Assembly (NCBI RefSeq): GCF_002018365.1
Contig: NZ_MVKX01000001.1
Span: 299,178-363,177 of the forward strand
Direction of reading: 5' to 3'
DNA from: Acinetobacter amyesii
GTDB taxonomy: Bacteria > Pseudomonadota > Gammaproteobacteria > Pseudomonadales > Moraxellaceae
Length of the DNA: 64,000 nucleotides
Part shown: one piece after another, positions 46,796-54,600 of the stretch
How the letters are laid out: every line of letters begins with the position of its first letter
Position numbering within the stretch: position 1 is the first letter of the stretch
The notes under the pieces: model-generated
The model's database searches: none
The model's input: only the letters and a program-made list of their open reading frames with translations
Told to the model about the DNA's origin: nothing
Translations under genes and position numbers: made by a program

Positions 46796-47842
46796 TTATT
46801 TGGTTTCAAGCAAGTTGACCTGATCAACTTGAACATCACTCATGATCTGGCCATGATCAAGTAAGTGATTAAAATAGTTCTCGACGACTTTATATTGATC
46901 TGCTGTAGATTCAACTTTATACATATTTTGGCGGAACTCATTACTAGAGCGTAAACCCTTGGTGTACCAAGCAATATGTTTGCGTGAAATTCGACAACCT
47001 GAATATTCACCATAAAAACCATATAATTCAGATAAATGTCCGAGCAATACGTCACGGACTTCCATAATACTTGGTGCAGCCATATGCTCACCCATCGTCA
47101 GGTAATGTCCTATTTCACGGAATATCCATGGGCGACCTTGAGCTGCACGGCCAATCATGACTGCATCGGCACCAGTATAATCCAGTACATATTTGGCTTT
47201 TTCAGGTGTATCAATATCACCATTGGCAATCACAGGAATATTGATCAACGATTTCACATCTTTAATTAAGCTATAACGCGCCGTATTCCAATACATATCT
47301 TCACGTGTACGACCATGAAGTGCCAATGCAGCAATGCCAGCTTCTTCAGCACGTTTCGCAACGCGCATAATGTTTTCATGACCATTTAGATAGCCCAAGC
47401 GGGTTTTTAAAGTCACGGGTACATCAACTGCATCAACCACAGCATCTAAAATGCGAGCCACTAAGTCTTCATCTTTGAGTAGTGCAGAACCTGCCAACTT
47501 ATTACAGACTTTCTTCGCCGGACATCCCATATTAATGTCGACAATTTGCGCACCATTTGCCACTTGATAGCGAGCGGCTTCAGCCAGTTCAGCTGGATCT
47601 GACCCTGCAATTTGAGCAGAAATAGGCGCTATTTCACCATCAAAATTGGCACGATAAAGACTCTTTTTACTCATGCGTAGCGTCTTATCTGCCGTCATCA
47701 TTTCACTGACAGCATGACCTGCGCCAAAATATTTGCAAAGTGTACGAAACGGGCGATCTGTAACCCCTGCCATAGGTGCCACCCACAGTTTTCTCTCGAT
47801 GGGACGATCGAATAATTCTTGAATGACAGGATGTTGACTCAA
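46796..47842 (-). CDS. dusB: tRNA-dihydrouridine synthase B
   Basis: FMN enzyme that reduces uridine to dihydrouridine in tRNA D-loops. The family signature is present: LWVAPMAGVTDRPFRTLCKYFGAGHAVSEM, the catalytic cysteine in IVDINMGCPAKKVCNKLAGSAL, the FMN-binding HGRTREDMYWNTA and VIANGDIDTPEKAKYVLDYTGADAVMIGRAAQGRPW. At 348 residues it is a little longer than E. coli DusB (321). GAGG precedes the ATG. In enterics fis follows dusB; here nothing follows and the next gene is convergent. Confidence 0.95.
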   Translation of the reverse strand: MSQHPVIQELFDRPIERKLWVAPMAGVTDRPFRTLCKYFGAGHAVSEMMTADKTLRMSKKSLYRANFDGEIAPISAQIAGSDPAELAEAARYQVANGAQIVDINMGCPAKKVCNKLAGSALLKDEDLVARILDAVVDAVDVPVTLKTRLGYLNGHENIMRVAKRAEEAGIAALALHGRTREDMYWNTARYSLIKDVKSLINIPVIANGDIDTPEKAKYVLDYTGADAVMIGRAAQGRPWIFREIGHYLTMGEHMAAPSIMEVRDVLLGHLSELYGFYGEYSGCRISRKHIAWYTKGLRSSNEFRQNMYKVESTADQYKVVENYFNHLLDHGQIMSDVQVDQVNLLETK

Positions 47843-48275
47843 TGTTTTAACCTCTAGCTATATTTAGCAAATGATGCCCGAACCGCATTCAAAATCGTCG
47901 AAGCCACTTTTAACAATACTAAATTCAAGTGTATGTTCGCAAAATCTGTTGAGCGTAAAAACGTTACATGGCAATGATTATGCAATTGAATGATGACAAT
48001 GAACATCAACATTGCTCAACGATTGAATTGAGGAATTTGAAGCTTCGGAATTGGACGGCAAATTTGCAATGCGATAGTTTAGTAATTCCAAACAAAAATT
48101 TCTACGCTTTTGCTTAAGAGTCGTTAAAACTTACTCATCAGCCATCTAGTTAACACACTATCGATTCAACATCAGACTTTCAGCAGATCTGCCTGTACAG
48201 GTGTTACTATACAGGGATACTGCTAAAATCATTGAAAACTTAAATCTATAAATTCACACGAGTGAGTTGAACTTT
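47843..48275. other. Divergent intergenic stretch, dusB / small lipoprotein
   Basis: No gene seen. A perfect 10-bp palindrome CCTGTACAGG lies at 48192-48201 and is followed by ACTATACAGGG, giving a loose CTGTACAG...TATACAG arrangement upstream of the lipoprotein. It resembles parts of LexA-type sites but spacing does not match a known consensus. Confidence 0.35.
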
Positions 48276-48650
48276 ATGAAAAAATTGAAAATTCTCTTTT
48301 TTATATTTTTCGCTACTTTTCTGACTGCCTGCCAACAACCGAATGACGAGGTGGCTGCAGCTGAAAGCCAAAACGCTGATTTAACAACGGAACAAGCGAC
48401 TCAACAATTTGAGCAGTCAGATGCGCAAATCAGTCAATACCTTGATGTTTTAGATGCTCCAAGCACATCGATCAAGGAAAAAACCCAAGTCTTATGTCAT
48501 GACTATCCTCATGAATATAAAACTAACTACATGCCTGCGATGCTCAAACTCGCAGCCCAAGACTATACTCAAGATAAAATGTTGAATGATTTGAAGATTG
48601 CACAGGACTATTACAAAGAAAAACTCAAAATTGAATGCTCTGCTGAATAA
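48276..48650 (+). CDS. Small hypothetical lipoprotein
   Basis: Lipoprotein signal MKKLKILFFIFFATFLTAC, then a glutamine- and glutamate-rich linker (EVAAAESQNADLTTEQATQQFEQSD) and a helical domain with two cysteines (KEKTQVLCHDYPHEYKTNYMPAML; KEKLKIECSAE) that may form a disulfide. 124 residues. The ATG at 48276 restores a normal lipoprotein leader; the frame opens from a TTG at 48267. No family recognised. Confidence 0.75.
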   Translation: MKKLKILFFIFFATFLTACQQPNDEVAAAESQNADLTTEQATQQFEQSDAQISQYLDVLDAPSTSIKEKTQVLCHDYPHEYKTNYMPAMLKLAAQDYTQDKMLNDLKIAQDYYKEKLKIECSAE

Positions 48651-48687
48651 TCTCCCTTTCATCATCGTGTCATAATTGTGCGATAAA

Positions 48688-48770
48688 TTGTTATTAAGCG
48701 AAAAGTGTGTAAGTTTCGCTGTAATAACAACGTAAAATACACTTCCCGATTTATTCGGGTTTTTCTTTTT
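48688..48770 (+). ncRNA. Candidate structured RNA or 3'UTR with terminator
   Basis: After the small lipoprotein stop, TTGTTATTAAGCGAAA (48688-48703) pairs with TTTCGCTGTAATAACAA (48714-48730), a 16-bp stem with one bulged base and a 10-base loop. A separate terminator follows at 48745-48770. The terminator sits 95 bases after the stop codon, unlike the 10-40 bases usual in this window. This leaves room for a functional 3'UTR-derived RNA. Purely from structure; no family match. Confidence 0.4.
48745..48770 (+). terminator. Rho-independent terminator
   Basis: CCCGA-TTTAT-TCGGG followed by TTTTTCTTTTT. Confidence 0.88.
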
Positions 48771-48966
48771 AAAGCCTTTCAAATATTAAACGACATTTGA
48801 ATGACACATATTATTTTTGTGATAGATTTCAAACTATTGATTTATTTTGATAAGTTTTTCGTAAATGTTCACAATATAGACACATAACAACCCATTTTAA
48901 TTACACTTTTATCATGATTAATACATTAAGTTGTTTTTTCCAAAAAAATAGACTGAAGATTGAATC

Positions 48967-49137
48967 ATGAAAACTTTAAACAAAGTACTTTTCGCTACAC
49001 TTATCTCTGCTGCTGCTGCAACTACATTTGCTGCTGAAGAACAAAAAGTTGAAGCTGCTGCATCTGAAGCTCAAACAACTGAAGTTGCTCAAGACGCAAC
49101 TGAAGCGGCACCTGCTTCTGAAGCTGTTGCAAAATAA
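48967..49137 (+). CDS. Small secreted Ala/Glu-rich protein, 56 residues
   Basis: Too short for usual ORF cut-offs but well supported. MKTLNKVLFATLISAAAATTFA is a complete signal peptide with an A-F-A cut site. The mature 34 residues (AEEQKVEAAASEAQTTEV... ending EAAPASEAVAK) are rich in Ala, Glu, Gln and Thr, with no cysteine or aromatic residue. A good terminator follows 15 bases after the stop. The codon choice (GCT/GCA, GAA) matches highly expressed genes. Composition resembles the 40169-40513 lipoprotein. Function unknown; probably periplasmic and unstructured or helical. Confidence 0.72.
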   Translation: MKTLNKVLFATLISAAAATTFAAEEQKVEAAASEAQTTEVAQDATEAAPASEAVAK

Positions 49138-49151
49138 TTGAGCAAAAATTT

Positions 49152-49177
49152 AAAAGCCCACAGATTGTGGGTTTTTA
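49152..49177 (+). terminator. Rho-independent terminator
   Basis: AAAAGCCCACA-GA-TTGTGGGTTTTT after the 56-residue secreted protein. Confidence 0.88.
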
Positions 49178-49228
49178 AATTCACAGACATTTTAAGTCTT
49201 TAGCAGCTTTCAATGAATTTGACTTCAA

Positions 49229-49465
49229 TTATTTAAAATATAAACGTTGAATTTGACGTGCCCGCCGGTTTAAACCCAATACTTCTTTTCTTTGTAAAAT
49301 GTCTTCTTCACTAAATCCTAAGCGCTGGATTAATTCAGACATAGCTAAATCTGCATGTTCGATCAACACGGCATCTTGTTCCGTTGACCAAATCACGTTT
49401 GATACCGTTAATTTTTGCTGGCGTTTTAAATTTCTCATTTGCACAGTATAAAAGACTTTATACAC
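49229..49465 (-). CDS. Small hypothetical protein with SANT/GcrA-like helix pattern
   Basis: A 78-residue basic protein; the start is uncertain (GTG at 49465 or ATG at 49438). The core VIWSTEQDAVLIEHADLAMSELIQRLGFSEEDILQRKEVLGL follows the W-(S/T)-x-E-x-D-x-x-L ... L-G-x-(S/T)-x-x-x-I-x-x-R-x-x-x-L-G-L pattern of Myb/SANT and GcrA-like three-helix DNA-binding domains. A basic tail NRRARQIQRLYFK follows. A DNA-binding role is my inference from this pattern only. It ends about 90 bases from the 56-residue protein gene, converging on it. Confidence 0.65.
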   Translation of the reverse strand: MYKVFYTVQMRNLKRQQKLTVSNVIWSTEQDAVLIEHADLAMSELIQRLGFSEEDILQRKEVLGLNRRARQIQRLYFK

Positions 49466-49472
49466 ATCAACA

Positions 49473-49500
49473 AAAAGCCCACCCGATGTGAGCTTTTTGC
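49473..49500 (-). terminator. Terminator of the 60-residue membrane protein gene
   Basis: AAAAAGCTCAC-ATCG-GGTGGGCTTTTTG read on the minus strand; the one non-Watson-Crick pair is G-U only in that direction. Confidence 0.75.
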
Positions 49501-49557
49501 ACAGACTGAGTATTCATCATCTATTGGATTGAAAAATAGATTTACTGAGCGATGATT

Positions 49558-49740
49558 TTAAAGATTTTCATCCTTCGTGATCATCACTGAAGTTAAAATT
49601 GGAACAGCAAAACAAGGTAGTAAGAGTAAGATCCAATATTCCACCAACGGTTTAGCCACAACAAAGTTTATAACGATTGCCCCCAATACCATAACTAACG
49701 CAATCAAACCCAAGAAACGACTGAAAAATTTAGCTGGCAT
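49558..49740 (-). CDS. Small membrane protein, 60 residues
   Basis: Two hydrophobic segments (LGLIALVMVLGAIVINFVVA and YWILLLLPCFAVPILTSVMI) with a basic N-terminus (MPAKFFSRF) and acidic tail (KDENL) predict a two-pass inner-membrane hairpin. AAGGGGA precedes the ATG by 7 bases, and a minus-strand terminator follows, so it looks like a real gene. No family recognised. Confidence 0.7.
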   Translation of the reverse strand: MPAKFFSRFLGLIALVMVLGAIVINFVVAKPLVEYWILLLLPCFAVPILTSVMITKDENL

Positions 49741-50016
49741 AATAATCCCCTTAAAAAATTATGGATTTCAACTAGTATATACCTTCATTTTTTATAATCT
49801 GTTGAAAATGATATTGGAATATTCATCTATTTAGCTCAAAAAGCATTCTTTTTCCAATCATCCTAACCAAACTGCTTGTTTTTACACGCGTAGAGCTCCA
49901 TAAATAGATTGACAGTCCCCTATGAGGCATATACATATTTATTCATTACTTATGTATTTTGCATAGTATACTGCTCCTGCTTTGTCGCCCCCATATGGCT
50001 GAGTTTATTGGAAAAT

Positions 50017-51222
50017 ATGAACAAAACTTTTTCGACCACATTATGCTTTAAATCCCTTTCTGTACTGGCTTTATCCATTGGCTTGGCTGCCTGTGGTAAT
50101 GGTTCATGGTGGAGCAAAGATGAACCCACTATGGAAGCAGAACAGATTAAAAAAGCCATTCCACCTCGCGTGAATGAACGTCTTTCATGGGCCAATGATA
50201 TCTATGACATTAGTGATCAGCTCGGTATTCCGACCACGAAAGAAAATGTCTGTACGATTGTTGCTGTGGTCGATCAAGAGTCCAATTTTGTTGCTGACCC
50301 ACATGTGCCGGGACTCGGTGAAAAAGCCGTTAAAGAAGTTCAAGATCGTCTTGAAGAAAAGTTTAAAGATAAATTGGGTGATGGCATCGGTGGTACAGTC
50401 GCTGGCTATTTCCAAGATGTGTTAAAAAATCAACCGAGTCCAGAAGATAACTATCTCAGCCAAATGCGCCGTGTTCAAACTGAACGTGAACTAGACGAGC
50501 TGTATCGTGAAATTTTTGACTATATGTCTAAACATTATCACGTGAGTGCTTTGACGGGCGCAGCGAAACTGGTTGGACAAGATATTGGTGAAAAGCTCAA
50601 CCCAATTACCACTTTGGGTTCGATGCAAGTCCATATAGGCTATGCCAAAGACCACAAACGCCAAGGTGGAAATATTGCGGCACTACGCACAGACATGTAT
50701 AGCCAATATGGCGGTTTGTATTATGGCATCCACCGTTTAATGATGTATCCGGCTGAATATGACAAACCGATTTATCGTTTTGCAGATTATAACTCGGGTC
50801 GTTATTCGAGTCGTAATGCGGCATTCCAAAGTATGTTGAATGTCTTAACCCCTGCTGAGCTCGGCTTAGATGGTGACCTCTTACTTTATAATAAAGATGG
50901 TTCTCCACGTTCTGCAAAAAGCCAGTCTGAAACCGCGTTAATTGCCGTTTTTGCAGAAAACAATGTGATTGCCACTCCACGTCAAATTCGTTCAGATCTT
51001 AAAAAAGAAAAAGATCAGGACTTCGAAGATACTTTGACGTATACAGCGGTCAAAAAGTTGTACCAAGAAAAGACTAGTAAAGAACCGTTTTATGCCATGA
51101 TGCCTGAAGTCGTAATTTCTGGGCCGAAATTAAGCCGTGATTACAATACCAATTGGTTTGCCACACGAGTCGATGGACGTTATCAAACATGCATGCGCCG
51201 CATCAAAAACCTAAAACTCTAG
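50017..51222 (+). CDS. DUF1615 lipoprotein
   Basis: From the ATG at 50017 it has a lipoprotein leader (FKSLSVLALSIGLAAC) and a mature part of about 380 residues. I recognise it as DUF1615: WANDIYDISDQLGIPTTKENVCTIVAVVDQESNFVADPHVPGL, then LTGAAKLVGQDIGEKLNPITTLGSMQVHI and YSQYGGLYYGIHRLMMYP, then FADYNSGRYSSRNAAFQSML. The VVDQESNF, TLGSMQV and ADYNSGRY blocks look like a lytic-transglycosylase (lysozyme-like) fold with its catalytic Glu, so peptidoglycan cleavage is plausible (inference). The frame opens upstream at 49909 but that part has no leader. Confidence 0.85.
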   Translation: MNKTFSTTLCFKSLSVLALSIGLAACGNGSWWSKDEPTMEAEQIKKAIPPRVNERLSWANDIYDISDQLGIPTTKENVCTIVAVVDQESNFVADPHVPGLGEKAVKEVQDRLEEKFKDKLGDGIGGTVAGYFQDVLKNQPSPEDNYLSQMRRVQTERELDELYREIFDYMSKHYHVSALTGAAKLVGQDIGEKLNPITTLGSMQVHIGYAKDHKRQGGNIAALRTDMYSQYGGLYYGIHRLMMYPAEYDKPIYRFADYNSGRYSSRNAAFQSMLNVLTPAELGLDGDLLLYNKDGSPRSAKSQSETALIAVFAENNVIATPRQIRSDLKKEKDQDFEDTLTYTAVKKLYQEKTSKEPFYAMMPEVVISGPKLSRDYNTNWFATRVDGRYQTCMRRIKNLKL

Positions 51223-51818
51223 CCTTATTCGATTTTGACGGAACCCTGTGTAATAAAGACAGTTTTACAGGGTTCATCTTCTATTCCCTGCCTAAAAGGC
51301 ATATCGTGCGCCAAGGGATTAAAATTCTCCCTTGGATTCAAGGCTATTATCTCAAGCTATATCCTGCACATGCAATGCGTCCTCGCCTATATGCCGCAAT
51401 GTTTAGCCAAGCCAACCATGAGCAGGTTTTAAATCAAGCAGCGAAATATGCTGAACATTTGATGGCCGAACTCAATCCTGCACTGTATGAACAATTACAG
51501 CAACACCAAAAACGCGGTCATGAAGTCGTATTGGTTTCTGCCTCAGTCGATTTATATCTTAAACCTGTGGCCGAAAAGCTCGGGGTCAAACTGATTTGTA
51601 CCGAAACAGCAGCCAATGACCAAATACTGACTGGTTTGTATCAAACCTTAGACTGTAGTGGTGAGCAAAAGAAAATTCGAGTTTTGGAGCAATTTAACCT
51701 TCAAGACTATGAGCATGTTTATGCCTATGGAAATAGTGATGAAGACCTCGCTATGTTTGAATTGGCTACCCACCATTTCATGAATGGACAGGATAAACGC
51801 CTACCTGAACTCGACTAA
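51189..51818 (+). CDS. HAD-IB family phosphatase
   Basis: HAD-superfamily hydrolase of the phosphoserine-phosphatase-like IB group, 209 residues. Motif I is LALFDFDGTLCNKDSF, motif II VLVSASVDLYLKP, motif III lysine lies in the SGEQKKIRVLEQF segment and motif IV is YGNSDEDLAMF. A membrane-leaning helical cap (FTGFIFYSLPKRHIVRQGIKILPWIQGYYLKLYP) is typical of the family acting on lipid- or amino-acid-linked phosphates. It overlaps the end of the DUF1615 gene by 34 bases, so the two are coupled. Confidence 0.88.
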   Translation: MHAPHQKPKTLALFDFDGTLCNKDSFTGFIFYSLPKRHIVRQGIKILPWIQGYYLKLYPAHAMRPRLYAAMFSQANHEQVLNQAAKYAEHLMAELNPALYEQLQQHQKRGHEVVLVSASVDLYLKPVAEKLGVKLICTETAANDQILTGLYQTLDCSGEQKKIRVLEQFNLQDYEHVYAYGNSDEDLAMFELATHHFMNGQDKRLPELD

Positions 51819-51994
51819 AGTCGAGTGATTTAGTTTGGTTTATTAATCAAAGTTAACAATCACAAACTTAAATTTAAGTCGCTCTAATATATGATTAAAT
51901 TTTGAAAATTCTGCTTTTATTTTGACTTTATAGTGTGCTATTTTTCTCATTAATTAGAAATAATGCGGTCAAATATTAAAAGCGGGAAAAGAAT

Positions 51995-52198
51995 ATGAAT
52001 CAATTCAATCCACCGAAATATGTCAAAGGCCTCCATATTAAATTTGGCGAAAATCCATTTGTTCTCCTTGCTCAATTTGCCTTCTCAGCCACTCGCCAGA
52101 TGTGGACGAAAGAAGAAATTGAATTGGTCATTCGTATGGCTAAAAAAGGAAATTATATGAATTTGATTAAGATCCTCAAATTACATATTAAAAAGTGA
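51995..52198 (+). CDS. Small hypothetical protein, 67 residues
   Basis: Basic 67-residue protein (MNQFNPPKYVKGLHIKFGENPFVLLAQFAFSATRQMWTKEEIELVIRMAKKGNY...). GCGGGAAAAGA precedes the ATG, and a terminator follows, which support expression. MWTKEEIELVIRMAKKGNY has a helix-turn-helix flavour but is too short to classify. No family recognised. Confidence 0.6.
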   Translation: MNQFNPPKYVKGLHIKFGENPFVLLAQFAFSATRQMWTKEEIELVIRMAKKGNYMNLIKILKLHIKK

Positions 52199-52225
52199 AG
52201 TAAATATTTCCCCCAAAGTTAATAT

Positions 52226-52254
52226 AAAAAGCCATGCAAATGCATGGCTTTTTT
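52226..52254. terminator. Bidirectional terminator
   Basis: AAAAAGCCATGCA-AA-TGCATGGCTTTTTT between the 67-residue protein and the convergent desaturase gene. Confidence 0.9.
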
Positions 52255-52281
52255 GATCCAGTAACTCAAGCGTAGCTTTTA

Positions 52282-53376
52282 TTACTTTTTAAATGGAAAC
52301 GCATATTTCACAATACGTTTTAGTACACTGCCGTACTGTTTCACTAAGCTTGCATTGTTATAGTTCAAACCATATTTTTCACATACCACCTGTACTTTTG
52401 GTGCCATTTTACGATAACGACGTGCAGGAACATCTGGGTATAAATGGTGTTCGATCTGATGGCTTAAATGCCCTGTCAAAATATGAAATGCTTCTGAACC
52501 GGTAAGGTTTGAAGACCCACGAATTTGACGCATGTACCAATGTCCACGGCTTTCATTTTCAAGTACTTTTTTCGGGAAAACTTCAACATCTTTGGTAAAG
52601 TGACCACAGAAAATAATACTAAACGTCCAAATATTACGAAGTCCATTCGCCACTAGGTTCCCTGTAAGCACCGGCAATGCTGCAGGCCCTGCAATAAGCG
52701 GGAAGAACACATAGTCTTTAAATAATTGCTTGCCGATTTTGGCTTGCATCGGTTTCCATTCTTCTTTGGTCTGCTGTTTGGTTTTGCGACCTTTGAAGTA
52801 TTTACCCAATTCAAGGTTTTGAATGGCAACACCCCATTGGAACAATAAGCAAAATGGAATGCTATAAATCGGTTGTAATAAATAGCCCGGCTTCCAACGC
52901 TGTTCTGGGAACAAACGAACGAGACCATACCCAATATCATCATCCATGCCTTTAATGTTGGTATAGGTATGATGTTTAAAATTATGTGTTTGGCGCCAGT
53001 TATCTGCTGTCCCTACGATATCCCATTCATAGGTCTGACCATTGAATTTAGGGTCATTCATCCAGTCATATTGACCGTGCATGACATTATGACCCAATTC
53101 CATGTTTTCCATGATTTTGGCAAAACCTAAAAGACCTGTGCCCAAAATCCACGCTGGTGGGAACCAACCTGCAAACAATAAAGCACGACCTGCCATAGAT
53201 GAATAACGAACTGTCGAATACACTCGGCGAATGTATTTCGCGTCTTTTTCACCTAAGTCGTCTAAAACTTCTTGCTTAATCGCATCAAGCTCACGCGCAA
53301 GTTCGTCTAATTGCGATTGGGTTAACTCACGGTTTTTAGGATTTTTAAAATATTCAATTTTTACAGGCATGTTCAT
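52282..53376 (-). CDS. Acyl-CoA/fatty-acid delta-9 desaturase (DesB-like)
   Basis: Membrane di-iron desaturase that inserts a double bond into acyl chains aerobically. The three histidine boxes are intact: GHNVMHGQYDW, QTHNFKHHTYTN and HQIEHHLYPDVPARRYRK. Hydrophobic stretches flank them (LLFAGWFPPAWILGTGLL, FFPLIAGPAALPVLTGNLVA). At 364 residues it matches the Pseudomonas DesB type. AAGGT precedes the ATG. It lies 12 bases after the ferredoxin-type reductase gene, its likely electron donor, and both face the FabR/DesT-type repressor. Confidence 0.92.
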   Translation of the reverse strand: MNMPVKIEYFKNPKNRELTQSQLDELARELDAIKQEVLDDLGEKDAKYIRRVYSTVRYSSMAGRALLFAGWFPPAWILGTGLLGFAKIMENMELGHNVMHGQYDWMNDPKFNGQTYEWDIVGTADNWRQTHNFKHHTYTNIKGMDDDIGYGLVRLFPEQRWKPGYLLQPIYSIPFCLLFQWGVAIQNLELGKYFKGRKTKQQTKEEWKPMQAKIGKQLFKDYVFFPLIAGPAALPVLTGNLVANGLRNIWTFSIIFCGHFTKDVEVFPKKVLENESRGHWYMRQIRGSSNLTGSEAFHILTGHLSHQIEHHLYPDVPARRYRKMAPKVQVVCEKYGLNYNNASLVKQYGSVLKRIVKYAFPFKK

Positions 53377-53388
53377 ATTTTTTCTACC

Positions 53389-54456
53389 TTATAAATCAAT
53401 AACAAGATCTGACTGTGCTGAGTTCACACAAATTTTGAGTAAATTACCCGGCTCTGTATTTTGGCTACCATTGACCATATTTTTAGTCGAACCTTCCACT
53501 TTATTGCAGGCACATTTATTACAAATGCCCATACGGCAACCGTGATTAGGTTTGATATTTTGCTGCTCAAGACTGGCTAAAATCGATTGGCCTTTTGGAA
53601 TACTGATGGTTTTATTGGATTGCGTAAGCGTGACATTCACAAAGCCAATCTCATCCGTTGCGATTGGACTCATGCTAAATGCTTCACTCATAAAGCACTG
53701 TGCATGATCAAATAACGCTTCGGCCTGAGTAACGAAACCTGATGGACCACATGCAAACACAGTACTGTGCTCAATATTGTTAATTTGAGCAGCGTGAGCG
53801 GCATTTAATCGTGGCTCGGCAACATCTTCTTGGGTAAAGAAAATTTGAAACTTAAAGTTTGGATATTGATTTGCCAAAGCTTCGAAGCGTAATTTGAATG
53901 CGGCATCATCGTGATACTTAACCCAATACATTAACTGAATTGGTTGCTCCGCAATTTGCTTGGTTTTGCTCATCGCTTTCAACAAACTCAACATTGGCGT
54001 AATACCACTACCCGCAGCCAGTAGTAGCAACGGTGTAGAATTTGACACCAAAGTCATATCACCAAATGGCTGACCAAATTCTAAGATATCGCCCACTTGC
54101 GCTTGTTCTACAAGCCAAGTACTCACAATACCCGTATTCACTTTTTTTACGCTAAGTAATACGTGTTGATCATCTAACTGAGTCAAACTATAAGTACGTT
54201 CGTAACGGATACCATTTACGCGAGCAAAAACAGGATGATGCTGACCAGCTTCGCCAATTTTAAATAAACGATTCACCTGTATGGTTAGGCTAACCATCTC
54301 ATTTGCTGCATTTTCTTTTTGTACAATTTTGCCGAGTGCCTGATTACCAGACCATAACGGATTAAATTTCTGCAACCAGAAATTTACCGCATTGACGTCT
54401 ACAACACTGTCTTTAAGTGCGTTTAAAGGCTTTTTCGCTTTTTCGAGTACATGCAT
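53389..54456 (-). CDS. Flavodoxin/ferredoxin reductase with C-terminal 2Fe-2S domain (DesC-like)
   Basis: Supplies electrons from NADPH to the desaturase. FAD-binding is at RYERTYSLTQLDDQHVLLSVKK, NAD(P) binding at LLLLAAGSGITPMLSLLKAM and FACGPSGFVTQAEALF. A plant-type [2Fe-2S] domain closes the protein with CRMGICNKCACNKVEG plus a last cysteine in LLKICVNSAQ (C-x4-C-x2-C-xn-C). At 356 residues it is the usual length. The ATG at 54456 is preferred over an upstream TTG. First gene of the pair. Confidence 0.92.
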   Translation of the reverse strand: MHVLEKAKKPLNALKDSVVDVNAVNFWLQKFNPLWSGNQALGKIVQKENAANEMVSLTIQVNRLFKIGEAGQHHPVFARVNGIRYERTYSLTQLDDQHVLLSVKKVNTGIVSTWLVEQAQVGDILEFGQPFGDMTLVSNSTPLLLLAAGSGITPMLSLLKAMSKTKQIAEQPIQLMYWVKYHDDAAFKLRFEALANQYPNFKFQIFFTQEDVAEPRLNAAHAAQINNIEHSTVFACGPSGFVTQAEALFDHAQCFMSEAFSMSPIATDEIGFVNVTLTQSNKTISIPKGQSILASLEQQNIKPNHGCRMGICNKCACNKVEGSTKNMVNGSQNTEPGNLLKICVNSAQSDLVIDL

Positions 54457-54600
54457 AATCAAATACAACTCATGGGAGGTTTTTAATTATTATACACATG
54501 TATATATATTTGTATATACGCTTGTGCATTTAATCGACATTTTCACAAAAGCTATTAGCAGACGCTATAATATGTTAATGTTTTTAATCTATTAAAAAAT
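54457..54600. promoter_or_regulatory. Divergent control region of the desaturase system
   Basis: Very AT-rich. Holds overlapping inverted repeats: TATACACATGTATATA (54491-54506, 14 of 16 positions symmetric) and arms GTATATA (54500-54506) and TATATAC (54513-54519). These are likely operators for the FabR/DesT-type repressor encoded at 54601, which would sense the ratio of saturated to unsaturated acyl-CoA (known for the family). Confidence 0.5.

Noticed and set aside
48192-48201. CCTGTACAGG as a LexA/SOS site
   Set aside because: Spacing and flanks do not match a LexA consensus, and Acinetobacter regulates SOS genes differently; left as an unexplained palindrome.
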